This document shows positions 22,224 to 34,692 of a DNA stretch of 64,000 nt, in pieces. A program made the translations under genes and the position numbers. Numbering within the stretch: position 1 is the stretch's first letter; each line of letters begins with the position of its first letter. Source of the DNA: Mesocentrotus franciscanus (Eukaryota; Echinodermata; Echinoidea; Camarodonta; Strongylocentrotidae); assembly GCA_037976565.1 (NCBI GenBank), contig CP137680.1, forward strand, positions 27,732,873 to 27,796,872, read 5' to 3'. The notes below the pieces were generated by a model, which saw nothing but the letters and a program-made list of their open reading frames with translations, was not told the origin of the DNA and made no database searches.

Positions 22224-23103
22224 GGCGCTGTAGTTCTCATCCACTCATAACTATCTACGTATACAGAGTTTGGCCAACTTGGTTTAAATTGGTCACAGCA
22301 TGGCGTATATTCTTTTGTTTTGTGCTTGCCCAACAAAGCAAAATTCGCCATTTTGACCAGTATTCTACTAAGATTTAAACCCGATGCTGAGCTTAATTTT
22401 AAAGGTAATACAACATTTTGGTATGGGGTCATGAGTTTAGTTCAAATGAACATATTGGAAGCATATGCGATTTTACAATATTCAATGATCGTTGTCGCGG
22501 TTGAAATCGAGTCTAAAGTGATGAAATTGTAAATAATAAACTCTTTATGTTGTATAGCGCCCTCTCAAGACTGATATTACTTTAGCTTTAAAACAATGTT
22601 TCTTGACTACAATCGACCGATTTGCTATTCCCATTTGGAAATTATATATCAGAACTGCATATTCTGAGATTTTCATGGTCGCAGCTACCATGGAATGGCC
22701 TTAGGCGCTATTTGAAATATTTGAAATTTACCAGGAACACTGGAAAATTTTGATTATTCAATTTCTCGAAAGCAGAAGTGTTTTAGGTGCAAAATTTTCT
22801 AGTGCTTATAATACATCCACAGGGGCATCCAAATATATCAAAATTTTAAAGAATTACTATCCATTAAATTTTCAAAATTTCCCAAAACTTTGCATTACCT
22901 TTAAGCATTTGTTCGAAATTGAGTTTAACATTTAGTCTGATATCGAGGTTTTCTTTTTTTTAATGCGATTTTAGACCCAGAGACGGGTTCAACTCAATTA
23001 GTCGAATGCGGACCACTGAGTCTATTTGCAACTATATAGAACCGCGTTGGCCAAACTCTGTATATATAGATGGCTCTGCATCATGACTTTGGCATCTAGC
23101 GCC
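22224..23103. mobile_element. 880-bp non-autonomous DNA element with GGCGCT inverted ends, copy 1
   Basis: The left end is GGCGCTGTAGTTCTCATCCA, continuing to TATACAGAGTTTGGCCAAC. The right end, reverse complemented, is GGCGCTAGATGCCAAAGTC, continuing to TATATACAGAGTTTGGCCAAC. The ends are therefore about 65-bp imperfect TIRs enclosing AT-rich, non-coding DNA with no transposase. The left ~120 bp is shared with the shorter element at 3255-3459. A minus-strand frame reads HKTKEYTPCCDQFKPSW in this copy and nearly the same in the short element, but I see this as conserved TIR sequence, not a protein. Confidence 0.65.
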
Positions 23104-24216
23104 ACTGCATATGGTGATGATGGGCGTCCGGATGAGAGAGGATGCGGTGTTGGTCTGAAGATGGAGATGATGGAATGTTCGACTTGTTTGTATATTGGTA
23201 ATTCAACTGTTCCCTGCTACGTTTATCGAGATTCTGGAATGTGAATTGTTATTAACATACAATCAGATTTCCTCTTTTTATTAGCAGCTGCCGTCGCTCA
23301 CCCACCAACTTAGGATGCGTTTGGAAATTGTCCCTAGGAACCTAATTTCTAAATACCACTTTGCTCCCATAATATCCCACCCCTACAAAACAACCCCTCT
23401 ACTCCTTGAAATACTTCGCTTGCATCATAATAGTCCTTTTCCCAATTCTATCTCAATCTAAACTTAAATCTTGTTTTGCAATTCTTCACGTACTCTCAAT
23501 TTTTAATATTTACACCTCCTTTCGGTCTAACTTCTTCATCAAGTTAACAATTAAAAGAGGCTTCGCAAACAGTCCACGCACTTGCTTATAACGGAAGAGT
23601 GTCCTCTTTGTATTCCCCTGGGTACCCCGTACAAAAACCAATTCCAGAAGTGTGGTAGGGAGGCTATAAAGAATAATAAATTTCCCCAAACAACAAAAAG
23701 GCGGTCTGTGTGTACTACTATCCCTAATATCCGTGCTTACGCTAGCAGTCTGTTTACTTAGTCCACGGCTTCGCGTTGAAATTAAAATATCTTAAGGTGT
23801 ACCCTGAGTTCCTCGACGCTCTCTCGAAAACGTACCAAACGCCTCAAACACGTCGTTGTAAGAAGATACCGGGGAGATATTAGAATTTACTTCGAAAGCT
23901 CCAAACAAACTAGAAAATAACAACAGAAGGCCGGAAATCGGATGCCTTTTCAGCGACAATAATTTCTTTTCTCGATGGCTAATCGGGGATGTCACCATCC
24001 CTGGGTGTCTCTATAGGGACGTAACTTGATACAACACTCAAGCTTATCTCGGACATCAATAAACTTGACTCTAATGGTTGAGGGTGCCATGTACATGAAA
24101 ATGTGTACATCGATTGGCCACTGTATGAGAAACTCTAGTACAACGCGTATTAAAAGCCCATTTCCCCCAAGCTTCTAGGCACCTGGATTTTCTCGTTCAT
24201 TTTCAAGTATTTGTAT

Positions 24217-24736
24217 CAGACCTATAAAAATGTAATTTTGTTTGGTATACCCTTAAGCATATCGTACGTAGTTTTTAATACTTTCCAACACCTTATCTCC
24301 TGGCAAATATTGATTTTCTTTTTGGATGTAGCTGACCGTGGAGATCAGATAATTTGGTTTAGAGTGTGATCTAAATCAAACGTTTGCAGATATGAAAATG
24401 ACATTTTGTTTAGACTTGCCTAAAGATACTGCAAATATCGATTGTAATACTTTTTCTACACCGTATCTTTGGGTAAAACTAATACAAGAATGTTCCTGAC
24501 CGTGGAGATCAGTATATTGGGTTTAAAGTTATAAAAATCGAGCACTCGCAGCTATAAACAGGGCATTTAGTTTCGACTATGCCGTAGCCCGTAGGAATAC
24601 TGGAAGTTTCATTTTGAATACTTTTCTTCACCCTATCTTTGGGCAAAACTAACATAAAGATGTAGTCGACTGCGGGTGTCAGATAATTAGATTTGAAGTG
24701 ACCAAAATCAAAGACTTATATCTATAAACAGAACGC
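24217..24736 (+). repeat. ~165-bp degenerate tandem repeat, copy 1
   Basis: The segments CTGACCGTGGAGATCAG-ATATTGG, AATACTTTTTCTACACCGTA, and ATCTTTGGGTAAAACTAA recur at about 165-bp spacing (starts near 24328, 24492 and 24660). A further partial copy begins at 24217. Roughly three and a half units. Non-coding. The duplicate is at 33833-34355. Confidence 0.7.
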
Positions 24737-25077
24737 ATATAAAATTCATCCAACATCTCCAAGATCAATAGAATTTCGAGGTACATGTATTTATGAATCT
24801 GAGTTAAAGTAGGTGAAGCGAAGAAAACAAGAAAGAAAAAAATGAGAGTGAATGTTAAAGTGGATGACTTCACAATTGAGAGAGCTGTGTGGTATGTTTG
24901 TGAAGGCTCTCGACTCCCATGAGTTGTCCCGTTTTGATCCTTGCTCGATATTTTCATCATTTAAAAAGTTGTTTTGTCTAAATTTTCCCCTCTCGATCCG
25001 GATGTATTAAATGGGTATAACTAGTCATGTTAAGGTTGTAACACCTGAGGGGTCCGCAGAAAAGAGCATTATTAATA

Positions 25078-25370
25078 CTGGGGGTGTTTCACAAAGACTA
25101 AGATCGACTTTAAGTTGGACTTAAGTATAACAGGCCGTTCATGCCATTGTTTGCTATCATTATTTACTGGCATTGGTCTCTCAAGGGATGAACAAATCAT
25201 GGTAAAAAATCTACAAAACTTACATTTTTTGATAATTCATTATTGAAGGAAAAAATATTATCTAAAGATTATAATTTAGAGACCAATTGGGATAGCAACC
25301 AATGGCATGAACGGCCTGTTATACTTAAATCCAACTTAAAGTCGATCTTAGTCTTTGTGAAACACCCCAG
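25078..25370. mobile_element. 293-bp MITE with ~75-bp inverted repeats, copy 1
   Basis: The left arm starts CTGGGGGTGTTTCACAAAGA and runs on through CTAAGATCGACTTTAAGTTGG and AACAGGCCGTTCATGCCATTG to GCTATC. The right arm is the near-perfect inverse, GATAGCAACCAATGGCATGA through to GTGAAACACCCCAG. A second, inner inverted pair (GGCATTGGTCTCTCAAGGG and the AGAGACCAATT segment) extends the pairing. It encodes nothing. Its inverted arms would fold the whole RNA or single strand into a hairpin. The target-site duplication is not clear. Confidence 0.8.
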
Positions 25371-26051
25371 ATGTGGTTACCCTGGACAAATATTATCAAA
25401 TAATTATTTTATTATGTGATTGAAGGAAGGAAGGGGCAATCTACACTTTCATTCTCACTATATTTATCAGGAGGATACAATTTTAAATTATTGTTGTACA
25501 ACTAGACATTTGCAAATCTTCAAAAGATTTAATATCCTCTAAACAAGCGGCCGGGAAGAAATACAAAAATACTTGTTAATACAAATTTTACGAACGGATC
25601 GTTCGTGTTGCCTGTAACTCATTTTCACACAAATTGATTTGACGAATATATTGCTATCAACCAACTCTATAAGTTGTAGCAACAGTATATGTTTTAAGAA
25701 CTCTATTTTCAACAACAGGACACTCGGTGCCACAACACTGTGTTAATTCGACTCCGATTAAGTTAGCAAGTCTAACAGCTTCCCGTAAACACTCCTTCAT
25801 ACCTCACCCGTTTTCACTAATCCCATCGACTTAGCTGTAAACTGCTTTAAGCAATGCACCACACGTATTATGTTTCTTAAGTCTAATGAAATTATAATTG
25901 CGTCTTCCATGTCTTAAGGTAACGTATCACATTGGTTCTCAACGGCTCTAGTTGTACTTACACAATGCATTTTCAGTCTACCTTTTGTACACAACATAAT
26001 GGTCAGAAAGAGTCCCAGTATTGAGCCTGGTCCGTTTTTGAAAACGTTTAG

Positions 26052-26345
26052 TTAGGATTTCACTAGAATATCATCATTGTACTGTAATTTTGTTGAAAAT
26101 AGAGTACTAACAGTCATGTGCATGATGACAAGTGTGGCTACTTCAACATTATCAAATCGGTAACCAGGTCGAGTAAATATGCCTTTTAATTAGATTTCAC
26201 TAGAATATGATTCTGCTGTAATCTAAAACGTCCTTATTTTCATTTTTGTGTGTTTCAAGGCAACTAACAAGCATGTGTATGATACTAAGCGTGTCTACTT
26301 CAAGACCAATAAATCAACCATCAGGTGAGTACATAATTTATAATT
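26052..26345 (+). repeat. Two-unit ~143-bp diverged tandem repeat, copy 1
   Basis: TTAGGATTTCACTAGAATAT at 26052 and TTAGATTTCACTAGAATATG at 26190 each start a unit. Each continues through an ACTAACA-CATGTG(C/T)ATGAT block and a CTACTTCAA-AT-AATC block to CAGGT(C)GAGTA. Non-coding. Duplicate at 35679-35973. Confidence 0.6.
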
Positions 26346-27431
26346 AAATACTTTCAGCAGCATAAACACAAGTAGGATAAATTTACAATTTCTATTCAAT
26401 CAAAAATTACATACCATGAAGGACGGGGAAAACGACTGCAAAAAATGGACTCACAGTCTACAAAATCATTCACCGTGCTTGGAGGTATTGAATTATATGT
26501 AGTGTATAAAATACCTTTACAAATATGGTATATATTCTAGTGCCTTCATATTTCCAGAATCTAATTTTTCAAATATGATTTGGGATATTTTCCTCCTGAG
26601 GAAGGCACCATGATTGTGCTGGACGAGTATTGTGCTCTCAAAGTAAAAGATTGAAACAAAAATATTTGAAGATTACAGTACGCATAATCGCTGAAGATTG
26701 TATGCGAGTCTCCAGGCGCTCTCACCACATGTACGGCTTTCCTGACAACCCCATGCAACTCTCCTTCTTGACAATTTACTATGCGTGTGACTTCGCACGT
26801 GTAACCAGAATCGAATTACACTTCACTTTATTTGACGGGCAATTGCAATCATTTGAATCGAAGTGATTTGAGAGGATGTTATTTATGTTAGTGCAAATTA
26901 GACACCCTTGAGGTCCTGAAGAAGGGCTGCAAACTTTTTCTTTCATATTTAATATGAATACATTCGATTTTTACATTTTGACAGGTTCTTGAATTTAGAT
27001 TATAATATAGGGTAATGATTTTGTCCATGCATGCAATGGAAATGTATTACTTGCCAATGTAGTATCTCGATGTATAAAGGCAACTCGATTTATTATAAGT
27101 TTTCAATTTATTTCTTTTCTTTTTCCTTAAAACAAATCCAACTCCAAAAAAAGACCGATATGTTTTTGATATTTGAGACAAATACATAGTTTGCATGATG
27201 TTAATTTATCTGATGTTTACATGTACGTTTTGCATCAGGTGTGATTTCTCTCTTAACCATTTTATAACCTTACAATGTTAGATATTGCCATAAATCTATA
27301 ATTTTCTCCTACAATAAATAATTTACACATATATGGGTAGACTGATGTATCCTCTACTATAAGTACTTAGCGCATGTATGCTTTGGCAACCATTTGGGAA
27401 AGACAACATCCGTATCTTACTCACATTAAGT

Positions 27432-27759
27432 ATGTTGCTGCTACAAGGAGGAGGATTTGCAACGGAGGAGGATTTGCAGAGACTTATAGGAAAAGTGAAT
27501 GATGAAGGGGAACGATTTGGTATGGCAATTAATGTCTCCAAGACTAAGACCATGGTGGTGTCGCGGAAGAAGGAGGTCCCCCATGTTAGCATCAAATCAA
27601 TGATATTTTCAAAGAACAAGTAAGCAAGTTTGTTTATCTTGGGCAGACAGTCACAGAGGATGGAAAATGTAACAATGCAATAAAACAGAGGATTGAAATT
27701 GCAAGATCAGTCTTCATGAAAATGGAAAAGATACTATGTTGTAGGAAAACAAACTTTGA
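27432..27759 (+). mobile_element. RTE-like LINE fragment, copy 1, truncated by the assembly gap
   Basis: This is the same insertion as at 37066-37861: 14-bp flank ATGTTGCTGCTACA (27432-27445), then reverse transcriptase C-terminal sequence (EEDLQRLIGKVNDEGERFG, SKTKTMVVSRKKEVPH). Relative to copy 2 one C is missing at about 27593 (AGCATCAAATC versus AGCATCCAAATC), which shifts the frame after VSI. The sequence stops at the first N (27760), so the rest of the element is absent here. Confidence 0.85.
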
Positions 27760-28259
27760 NNNNNNNNNNNNNNNNNNNNNNNNNNNNNNNNNNNNNNNNN
27801 NNNNNNNNNNNNNNNNNNNNNNNNNNNNNNNNNNNNNNNNNNNNNNNNNNNNNNNNNNNNNNNNNNNNNNNNNNNNNNNNNNNNNNNNNNNNNNNNNNNN
27901 NNNNNNNNNNNNNNNNNNNNNNNNNNNNNNNNNNNNNNNNNNNNNNNNNNNNNNNNNNNNNNNNNNNNNNNNNNNNNNNNNNNNNNNNNNNNNNNNNNNN
28001 NNNNNNNNNNNNNNNNNNNNNNNNNNNNNNNNNNNNNNNNNNNNNNNNNNNNNNNNNNNNNNNNNNNNNNNNNNNNNNNNNNNNNNNNNNNNNNNNNNNN
28101 NNNNNNNNNNNNNNNNNNNNNNNNNNNNNNNNNNNNNNNNNNNNNNNNNNNNNNNNNNNNNNNNNNNNNNNNNNNNNNNNNNNNNNNNNNNNNNNNNNNN
28201 NNNNNNNNNNNNNNNNNNNNNNNNNNNNNNNNNNNNNNNNNNNNNNNNNNNNNNNNNNN
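27760..28259. other. Assembly gap, 500 N
   Basis: Exactly 500 undetermined bases, a common placeholder length. It joins a contig ending inside a LINE to one beginning inside the ~105-bp minisatellite. The 796-residue frame spanning it is meaningless. Confidence 1.
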
Positions 28260-29715
28260 CCCTTCCTCTATCTTGCTACTGTTCTGCTTCCCTGCTTTTA
28301 GTTTACCCTCACTGCCTTTACAATGTTTCTTTTATATGTCTCTTTCTCTCTCTGTCTCTCTTCCAACCCCTTCCTCTATCTTGTTACAGTTCTGCTTCCC
28401 TGCTTTTATTTACCCTCACTGCCTTTACAATGTTTCTTGTATATGTCTCTTTCTCTCTCTCTCTCTCTTCCAACCTTCCTCTATCTTGTTACTGTTCTGC
28501 TTCCTACTTTTATTTACCCTCACTGCCTTTGCAATGTTTCTTGTATATGTCTCTTTCTCTCTCTCTCTCTCTCTTCCAACCCCTTCCTCTATCTTGTTAT
28601 GTTCTGCTTCCTGCTTTTATTTTACCCTCACTGCCTTTACAATGTTTCTTTTATATGTCTCTTTCTCTCTCTCTCTCTCTTCCAACCCCTTCCTCTATCT
28701 TGTTACTGTTCTGCTTCCTGCTTTTATTTTACCCTCACTGCCTTTACAATGTTTCTTTTATATGTCTCTTTCTCTCTCTCTCTTCCAACCCCTTCCTCTA
28801 TCTTGTTACTGTTCTGCTTCCCTGCTTTTATTTTACCCTCACTGCCTTTACAATGTTTCTTGTATATGTCTCTTTCTCTCTCTCTCTCTCTTCCAACCCC
28901 TTCCTCTATCTTGTTACTGTTCTGCTTCCCTGCTTTTATTTTACCCTCACTGCCTTTACAATGTTTCTTGTATATGTCTCTTTCTCTCTCTCTCTCTCTC
29001 TCTTCCAACCCCTTCCTCTATCTTGTTACTGTTCTGCTTCCCTGCTTTTATTTTACCCTCACTGCCTTTACAATGTTTCTTTTATATGTCTCTCTTTCTC
29101 TCTCTCTCTCTCTCTTCCAACCCCTTCCTCTATCTTGTTACTGTTCTGCTTCCTGCTTTTATTTTACCCTCACTGCCTTTACAATGTTTCTTGTATATGT
29201 CTCTCTCTCTCTCTCTTCCAACCCCTTCCTCTATCTTGTTACTGTTCTGCTTCCCTGCTTTTATTTTACCCTCACTGCCTTTGCAATGTTTCTTGTATAT
29301 GTCTCTTTCTCTCTCTCTCTTCCAACCCCTTCCTCTATCTTGTTACTGTTCTGCTTCCTGCTTTTATTTTACCCTCACTGCCTTTACAATGTTTCTTGTA
29401 TATGTCTCTTTCTCTCTCTCTCTCTTCCAACCCCTTCCTCTATCTTGTTACTGTTCTGCTTCCCTGCTTTTATTTTACCCTCACTGCCTTTACAATGTTT
29501 CTTGTATATGTCTCTTTCTCTCTCTCTCTCTCCAACCCCTTCCTCTATCTTGTTACTGTTCTGCTTCCCTGCTTTTATTTTACCCTCACTGCCTTTACAA
29601 TGTTTCTTGTATATGTCTCTTTCTCTCTCTCTCTCTTCCAACCCCTTCCTCTATCTTGTTACTGTTCTGCTTCCCTGCTTTTATTTTACCCTCACTGCCT
29701 TTACAATGTTTCTTG

Positions 29716-29752
<37 letters not shown>

Positions 29753-30078
29753 ACCCCTTCCTCTATCTTGTTACTGTTCTGCTTCCCTGCTTTTATTTTA
29801 CCCTCACTGCCTTTACAATGTTTCTTGTATATGTCTCTTCTCTCTCTCTCTCTCTTCCAACCCCTTCCTCTATCTTGTTACTGTTCTGCTTCCCTGCTTT
29901 TATTTTACCCTCACTGCCTTTACAATGTTTCTTGTATATGTCTCTCTCTCTCTCTCTTCCAACCCCTTCCTCTATCTTGTTACTGTTCTGCTTCCTGCTT
30001 TTATTTTACCCTCACTGCCTTTGCAATGTTTCTTGTATATGTCTCTTTCTCTCTCTCTCTTCCAACCCCTTCCTCAAC
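28260..30078 (+). repeat. ~105-bp minisatellite, array in copy 2
   Basis: About 17 units of the repeat described at 18319-20475. The first three or four match copy 1 units beginning at 18641 in variant order (TTGCTACTG with TTTAGTTTACC, then TTACAG, then a CTAC/GCAATG unit). After that the order differs: copy 1 has several TTACAG units alternating with GCAATG units, while this array lacks later TTACAG units. Several units also have 1-2 base losses (TATTTACCC, GTTATGTTC). Long open frames are artefacts, as in copy 1. Confidence 0.95.
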
Positions 30079-31237
30079 ATCTATGCCATGCAATTTAAAC
30101 TACTAATGCCGATTATTTGCACACCTAATGAAGAGAAATGCCTTTGACATTTCATATACTAATCCCTTCTTTAACACAGCAGAGGATATTTTCCAAGATA
30201 TTAGAAATGAATGAAATTTCATTATTTTCATCACGAAAACCTTTGCATTTTTTGTATTAAAATGATAACCAAAATCAATTTATTTTCACAAAGACGATTT
30301 TTCCTATTATAACTCTCTATGAATATAGAGAAACAAATTGCACTCTCTCAAATACGTATTTAACAGCATACCAAAGTCTTTACATAATTCTTTCGGTAGA
30401 AAATGGAATTTTTCCAAATCAGTGATAATGAAACGTCCACTAAAACGGAAAACAAATTAGGCTTACTGATACTATGTTTGACCTTGCAAAAGTATATCTA
30501 TTCTCATATTCCATAGGTAGAAATTGATTTTGAATCGATGATAATGAAAATCCAAGTTTTTAAGGTTAAGATCGACCAAGAAAAGGATTGTAATGAAAAT
30601 GCCCAATACATTGGAAAACCTATCTAGGCCTACAAAATAATATTATGTTTGACAAGAAGAAGAAGAAAACATGTTTTCATATTCTTTACGTAGAAAATGA
30701 ATTTCTATATCAGTGATAATCAAAAATCCATTAAAAGTGCAACATCGCTTTGCCGTCATAAGTACAACACAAAATTTCTTAACACTTCTTTTGTTTTCAT
30801 TATTCATAGTCTATCATAATCTGGTATTATAGTCGTATTACTGTGCAATCATTCAAAGATTAAAATTTTGATTTTAAAATGCCCATCTGCATTTGCTTCA
30901 GATTATAAGCTGAACTTTTTTTTCCTGGTATCTTAGGAGAATTTATATCTCCTTTTTGCAATCATTTTACCCTTTTCTGTTTAATTTTTGTGTTTGTTAT
31001 ATCGAATTCTCTCTATTTCATCATTTATTTTCTTCCTCTATTGTGTTTATTTTTCTCTCAAATTGTATCTAATTCTCGTTGAATTTATTATTTTCTCTTT
31101 TTCTTCACTTTTTTCCCCACACAATGATTAAAATGTATACTACTGCTCTTCATTTATGATAAAACGTAACAATGATTTGATTCCCACAATAAATCTCTTA
31201 TGCATTATACTTATGTGCATAGCGTGTTTTACGTATC

Positions 31238-31433
31238 AGGACAATTACCCCACGGGGGGTCCACGGGGGGTAATTGTCCACGGGTAAATTTTCGGGGGGT
31301 AATTGTCCTCGGGGGGTAATTTTCCGGAGGGTTATTTTCCGGGGGGTAATTTTCCGGGGGTAATTGTCCTTGGGGGTTAATTGTCCCGTTGGTAATTTGC
31401 CGTGGGTGATTGCCCAGGGGGTAATTGTCCTAG
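31238..31433. repeat. GGGGTAATTGTCC tandem/palindromic element, copy 2
   Basis: Counterpart of 21632-21814, with inverted ends AGGACAATTACCCC and GGGGGTAATTGTCCT. Nearly every G run is 1-3 bases longer than in copy 1, a pattern suggesting homopolymer miscalling in one of the two contigs. Confidence 0.75.
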
Positions 31434-31840
31434 AACCGGTGCTTCAATATTGAGTTTAAATAGTAATGAATAAATTCACATTAGAGACGTGACAGTTGAT
31501 GTGATAATACTTTTGGTTTTAAGAAATCATTGTATTACCAACAAATAATGTACGAACAAATTTTACCACTTGTGGAAAACTGTAAAAATCCCAGTGAAAA
31601 TATAATGGATCCGTCTTTTTTCATCTTTGTTAACAACAATTGGAAGACTGGGAAACTGAATTATTAAATCATCATCAGTGTTGCTAGAACTATCACACTG
31701 CCATTCATTGCAACTGGCATTAATAAGTCATACTTCTCTACAACCTAATCAATACTGCTTTGACCTACATGCGCGTACACAAATCATACAACATTGTTTA
31801 CGATAAATGCTCATGAATGTACAGCTAATGACCGGTTGGT

Positions 31841-32722
31841 GGCGCTGTAGTTCTCATCCACTCATAACTATCTACGTATACAGAGTTTGGCCAACTTGGT
31901 TTAAATTGGTCACAGCATGGCGTATATTCTTTTGTTTTGTGCTTGCCCAACAAAGCAAAATTCGCCATTTTGACCAGTATTCTACTAAGATTTAAACCCG
32001 ATGCTGAGCTTAATTTTAAAGGTAATACAACATTTTGGTATGGGGTCATGAATTTAGTTCAAATGAACAAATTGGAAGCATATGCGATTTTACAATATTC
32101 AATGATCGTTGTCGCGGTTGAAATCGAGTCTAAAGTGATGAAATTGTAAATAATAAACTCTTTATGTTGTATAGCGCCCTCTCAAGACTGATATTACTTT
32201 AGCTTTAAAACAATGTTTCTTGACTACAATCGACCGATTTGCTATTCCCATTTGGAAATTATATATCAGAACTGCATATTCTGAGATTTTCATGGTCGCA
32301 GCTACCATGGAATGGCCTTAGGCGCTATTTGAAATATTTGAAATTTACCAGGAACACTGGAAAATTTTGATTATTCAATTTCTCGAAAGCAGAAGTGTTT
32401 TAGGTGCAAAATTTTCTAGTGCTTATAATACATCCACAGGGGCATCCAAATATATCAAAATTTTAAAGAATTACTATCCATTAAATTTTCAAAATTTCCC
32501 AAAACTTTGCATTACCTTTAAGCATTTGTTCGAAATTGAGTTTAACATTTAGTCTGATATCGAGGTTTTCTTTTTTTTAATGCGATTTTAGACCCAGAGA
32601 CGGGTTCAACTCAATTAGTCGAATGCGGACCACTGAGTCTATTTGCAACTATATAGAACCGCGTTGGCCAAACTCTGTATATATATAGATGGCTCTGCAT
32701 CATGACTTTGGCATCTAGCGCC
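31841..32722. mobile_element. GGCGCT-ended non-autonomous element, copy 2
   Basis: Counterpart of 22224-23103, same inverted ends. Differences include two or three substitutions near 32050-32070 (ATGAATTTAG and AACAAATTGG here) and one extra TA in TATATATATAGATGG on the right arm. Confidence 0.65.
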
Positions 32723-33832
32723 ACTGCATATGGTGATGATGGGCGTCCGGATGAGAGAGGATGCGGTGTTGGTCTGAAGATGGAGATGATGGAATGTTCG
32801 ACTTGTTTGTATATTGGTAATTCAACTGTTCCCTGCTACGTTTATCGAGATTCTGGAATGTGAATTGTTATTAACATACAATCAGATTTCCTTTTTATTA
32901 GCAGCTGCCGTCGCTCACCCACCAACTTAGGATGCGTTTGGAAATTGTCCCTAGGAACCTAATTTCTAAATACCACTTTGCTCCCATAATATCCCACCCC
33001 TACAAAACAACCCCTCTACTCCTTGAAATACTTCGCTTGCATCATAATAGTCCTTTTCCCAATTCTATCTCAATCTAAACTTAAATCTTGTTTTGCAATT
33101 CTTCACGTACTCTCAATTTTTAATATTTACACCTCCTTTCGGTCTAACTTCTTCATCAAGTTAACAATTAAAAGAGGCTTCGCAAACAGTCCACGCACTT
33201 GCTTATAACGGAAGAGTGTCCTCTTTGTATTCCCCTGGGTACCCCGTACAAAAACCAATTCCAGAAGTGTGGTAGGGAGGCTATAAAGAATAATAAATTT
33301 CCCCAAACAACAAAAGGCGGTCTGTGTGTACTACTATCCCTAATATCCGTGCTTACGCTAGCAGTCTGTTTACTTAGTCCACGGCTTCGCGTTGAAATTA
33401 AAATATCTTAAGGTGTACCCTGAGTTCCTCGACGCTCTCTCGAAAACGTACCAAACGCCTCAAACACGTCGTTGTAAGAAGATACCGGGGAGATATTAGA
33501 ATTTACTTCGAAAGCTCCAAACAAACTAGAAAATAACAACAGAAGGCCGGAAATCGGATGCCTTTTCAGCGACAATAATTTCTTTTCTCGATGGCTAATC
33601 GGGGATGTCACCATCCCTGGGTGTCTCTATAGGGACGTAACTTGATACAACACTCAAGCTTATCTCGGACATCAATAAACTTGACTCTAATGGTTGAGGG
33701 TGCCATGTACATGAAAATGTGTACATCGATTGGCCACTGTATGAGAAACTCTAGTACAACGCGTATTAAAAGCCCATTTCCCCCAAGCTTCTAGGCACCT
33801 GGATTTTCTCGTTCATTTTCAAGTATTTGTAT

Positions 33833-34355
33833 CAGACCTATAAAAATGTAATTTTGTTTGGTATACCCTTAAGCATATCGTACGTAGTTTTTAATACTTT
33901 CCAACACCTTATCTCCTGGCAAATATTGATTTTCTTTTTGGATGTAGCTGACCGTGGAGATCAGATAATTTGGTTTAGAGTGTGATCTAAATCAAACGTT
34001 TGCAGATATGAAAATGACATTTTGTTTAGACTTGCCTAAAGATACTGCAAATATCGATTGTAATACTTTTTCTACACCGTATCTTTGGGTAAAACTAATA
34101 CAAGAATGTTCCTGACCGTGGAGATCAGTATATTGGGTTTAAAGTTATAAAAATCGAGCACTTGCAGCTATAAACAGGGCATTTAGTTTCGACTATGCCG
34201 TAGCCCGTAGGAATACTGGAAGTTTCATTTTGAATACTTTTCTTCACCCTATCTTTGGGCAAAACTAACATAAAGATGTAGTCGACTGCGGGTGTCAGAT
34301 AATTAGATTTGAAGTGACCAAAATCAAAGACTTATATCTATAAACAGAACGCATA
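33833..34355 (+). repeat. ~165-bp degenerate tandem repeat, copy 2
   Basis: Counterpart of 24217-24736, differing by a single C/T substitution (CACTTGCAGC here). Confidence 0.7.
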
Positions 34356-34692
34356 TAAAATTCATCCAACATCTCCAAGATCAATAGAATTTCGAGGTAC
34401 ATGTATTTATGAATCTGAGTTAAAGTAGGTGAAGCGAAGAAAACAAGAAAGAAAAAATGAGAGTGAATGTTAAAGTGGATGACTTCACAATTGAGAGAGC
34501 TGTGTGGTATGTTTGTGAAGGCTCTCGACTCCCATGAGTTGTCCCGTTTTGATCCTTGCTCGATATTTTCATCATTTAAAAAGTTGTTTTGTCTAAATTT
34601 GCCCCTCTCGATCCGGATGTATTGAATGGGTATAGCTGGTCATGTTGGGGTTGTAACACCTGAGGGGTCCGCAGAAAAGAGCATTATTAATA

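Larger units (their letters stand above)
18644..27759 (+). repeat. 9.1-kb near-identical direct repeat, copy 1 (likely unmerged contig overlap)
   Basis: This interval and 28260-37393 run in the same order with over about 99 percent identity outside the minisatellite. They share every internal landmark: array end, GGGGTAATTG repeat, GGCGCT element, 165-bp tandem repeat, CTGGGG MITE and LINE. Differences are mostly 1-2 base indels plus a few SNP clusters (for example near 25000-25035 and 25405-25440). Copy 1 ends exactly at the N gap, in mid-LINE. Confidence 0.95.
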
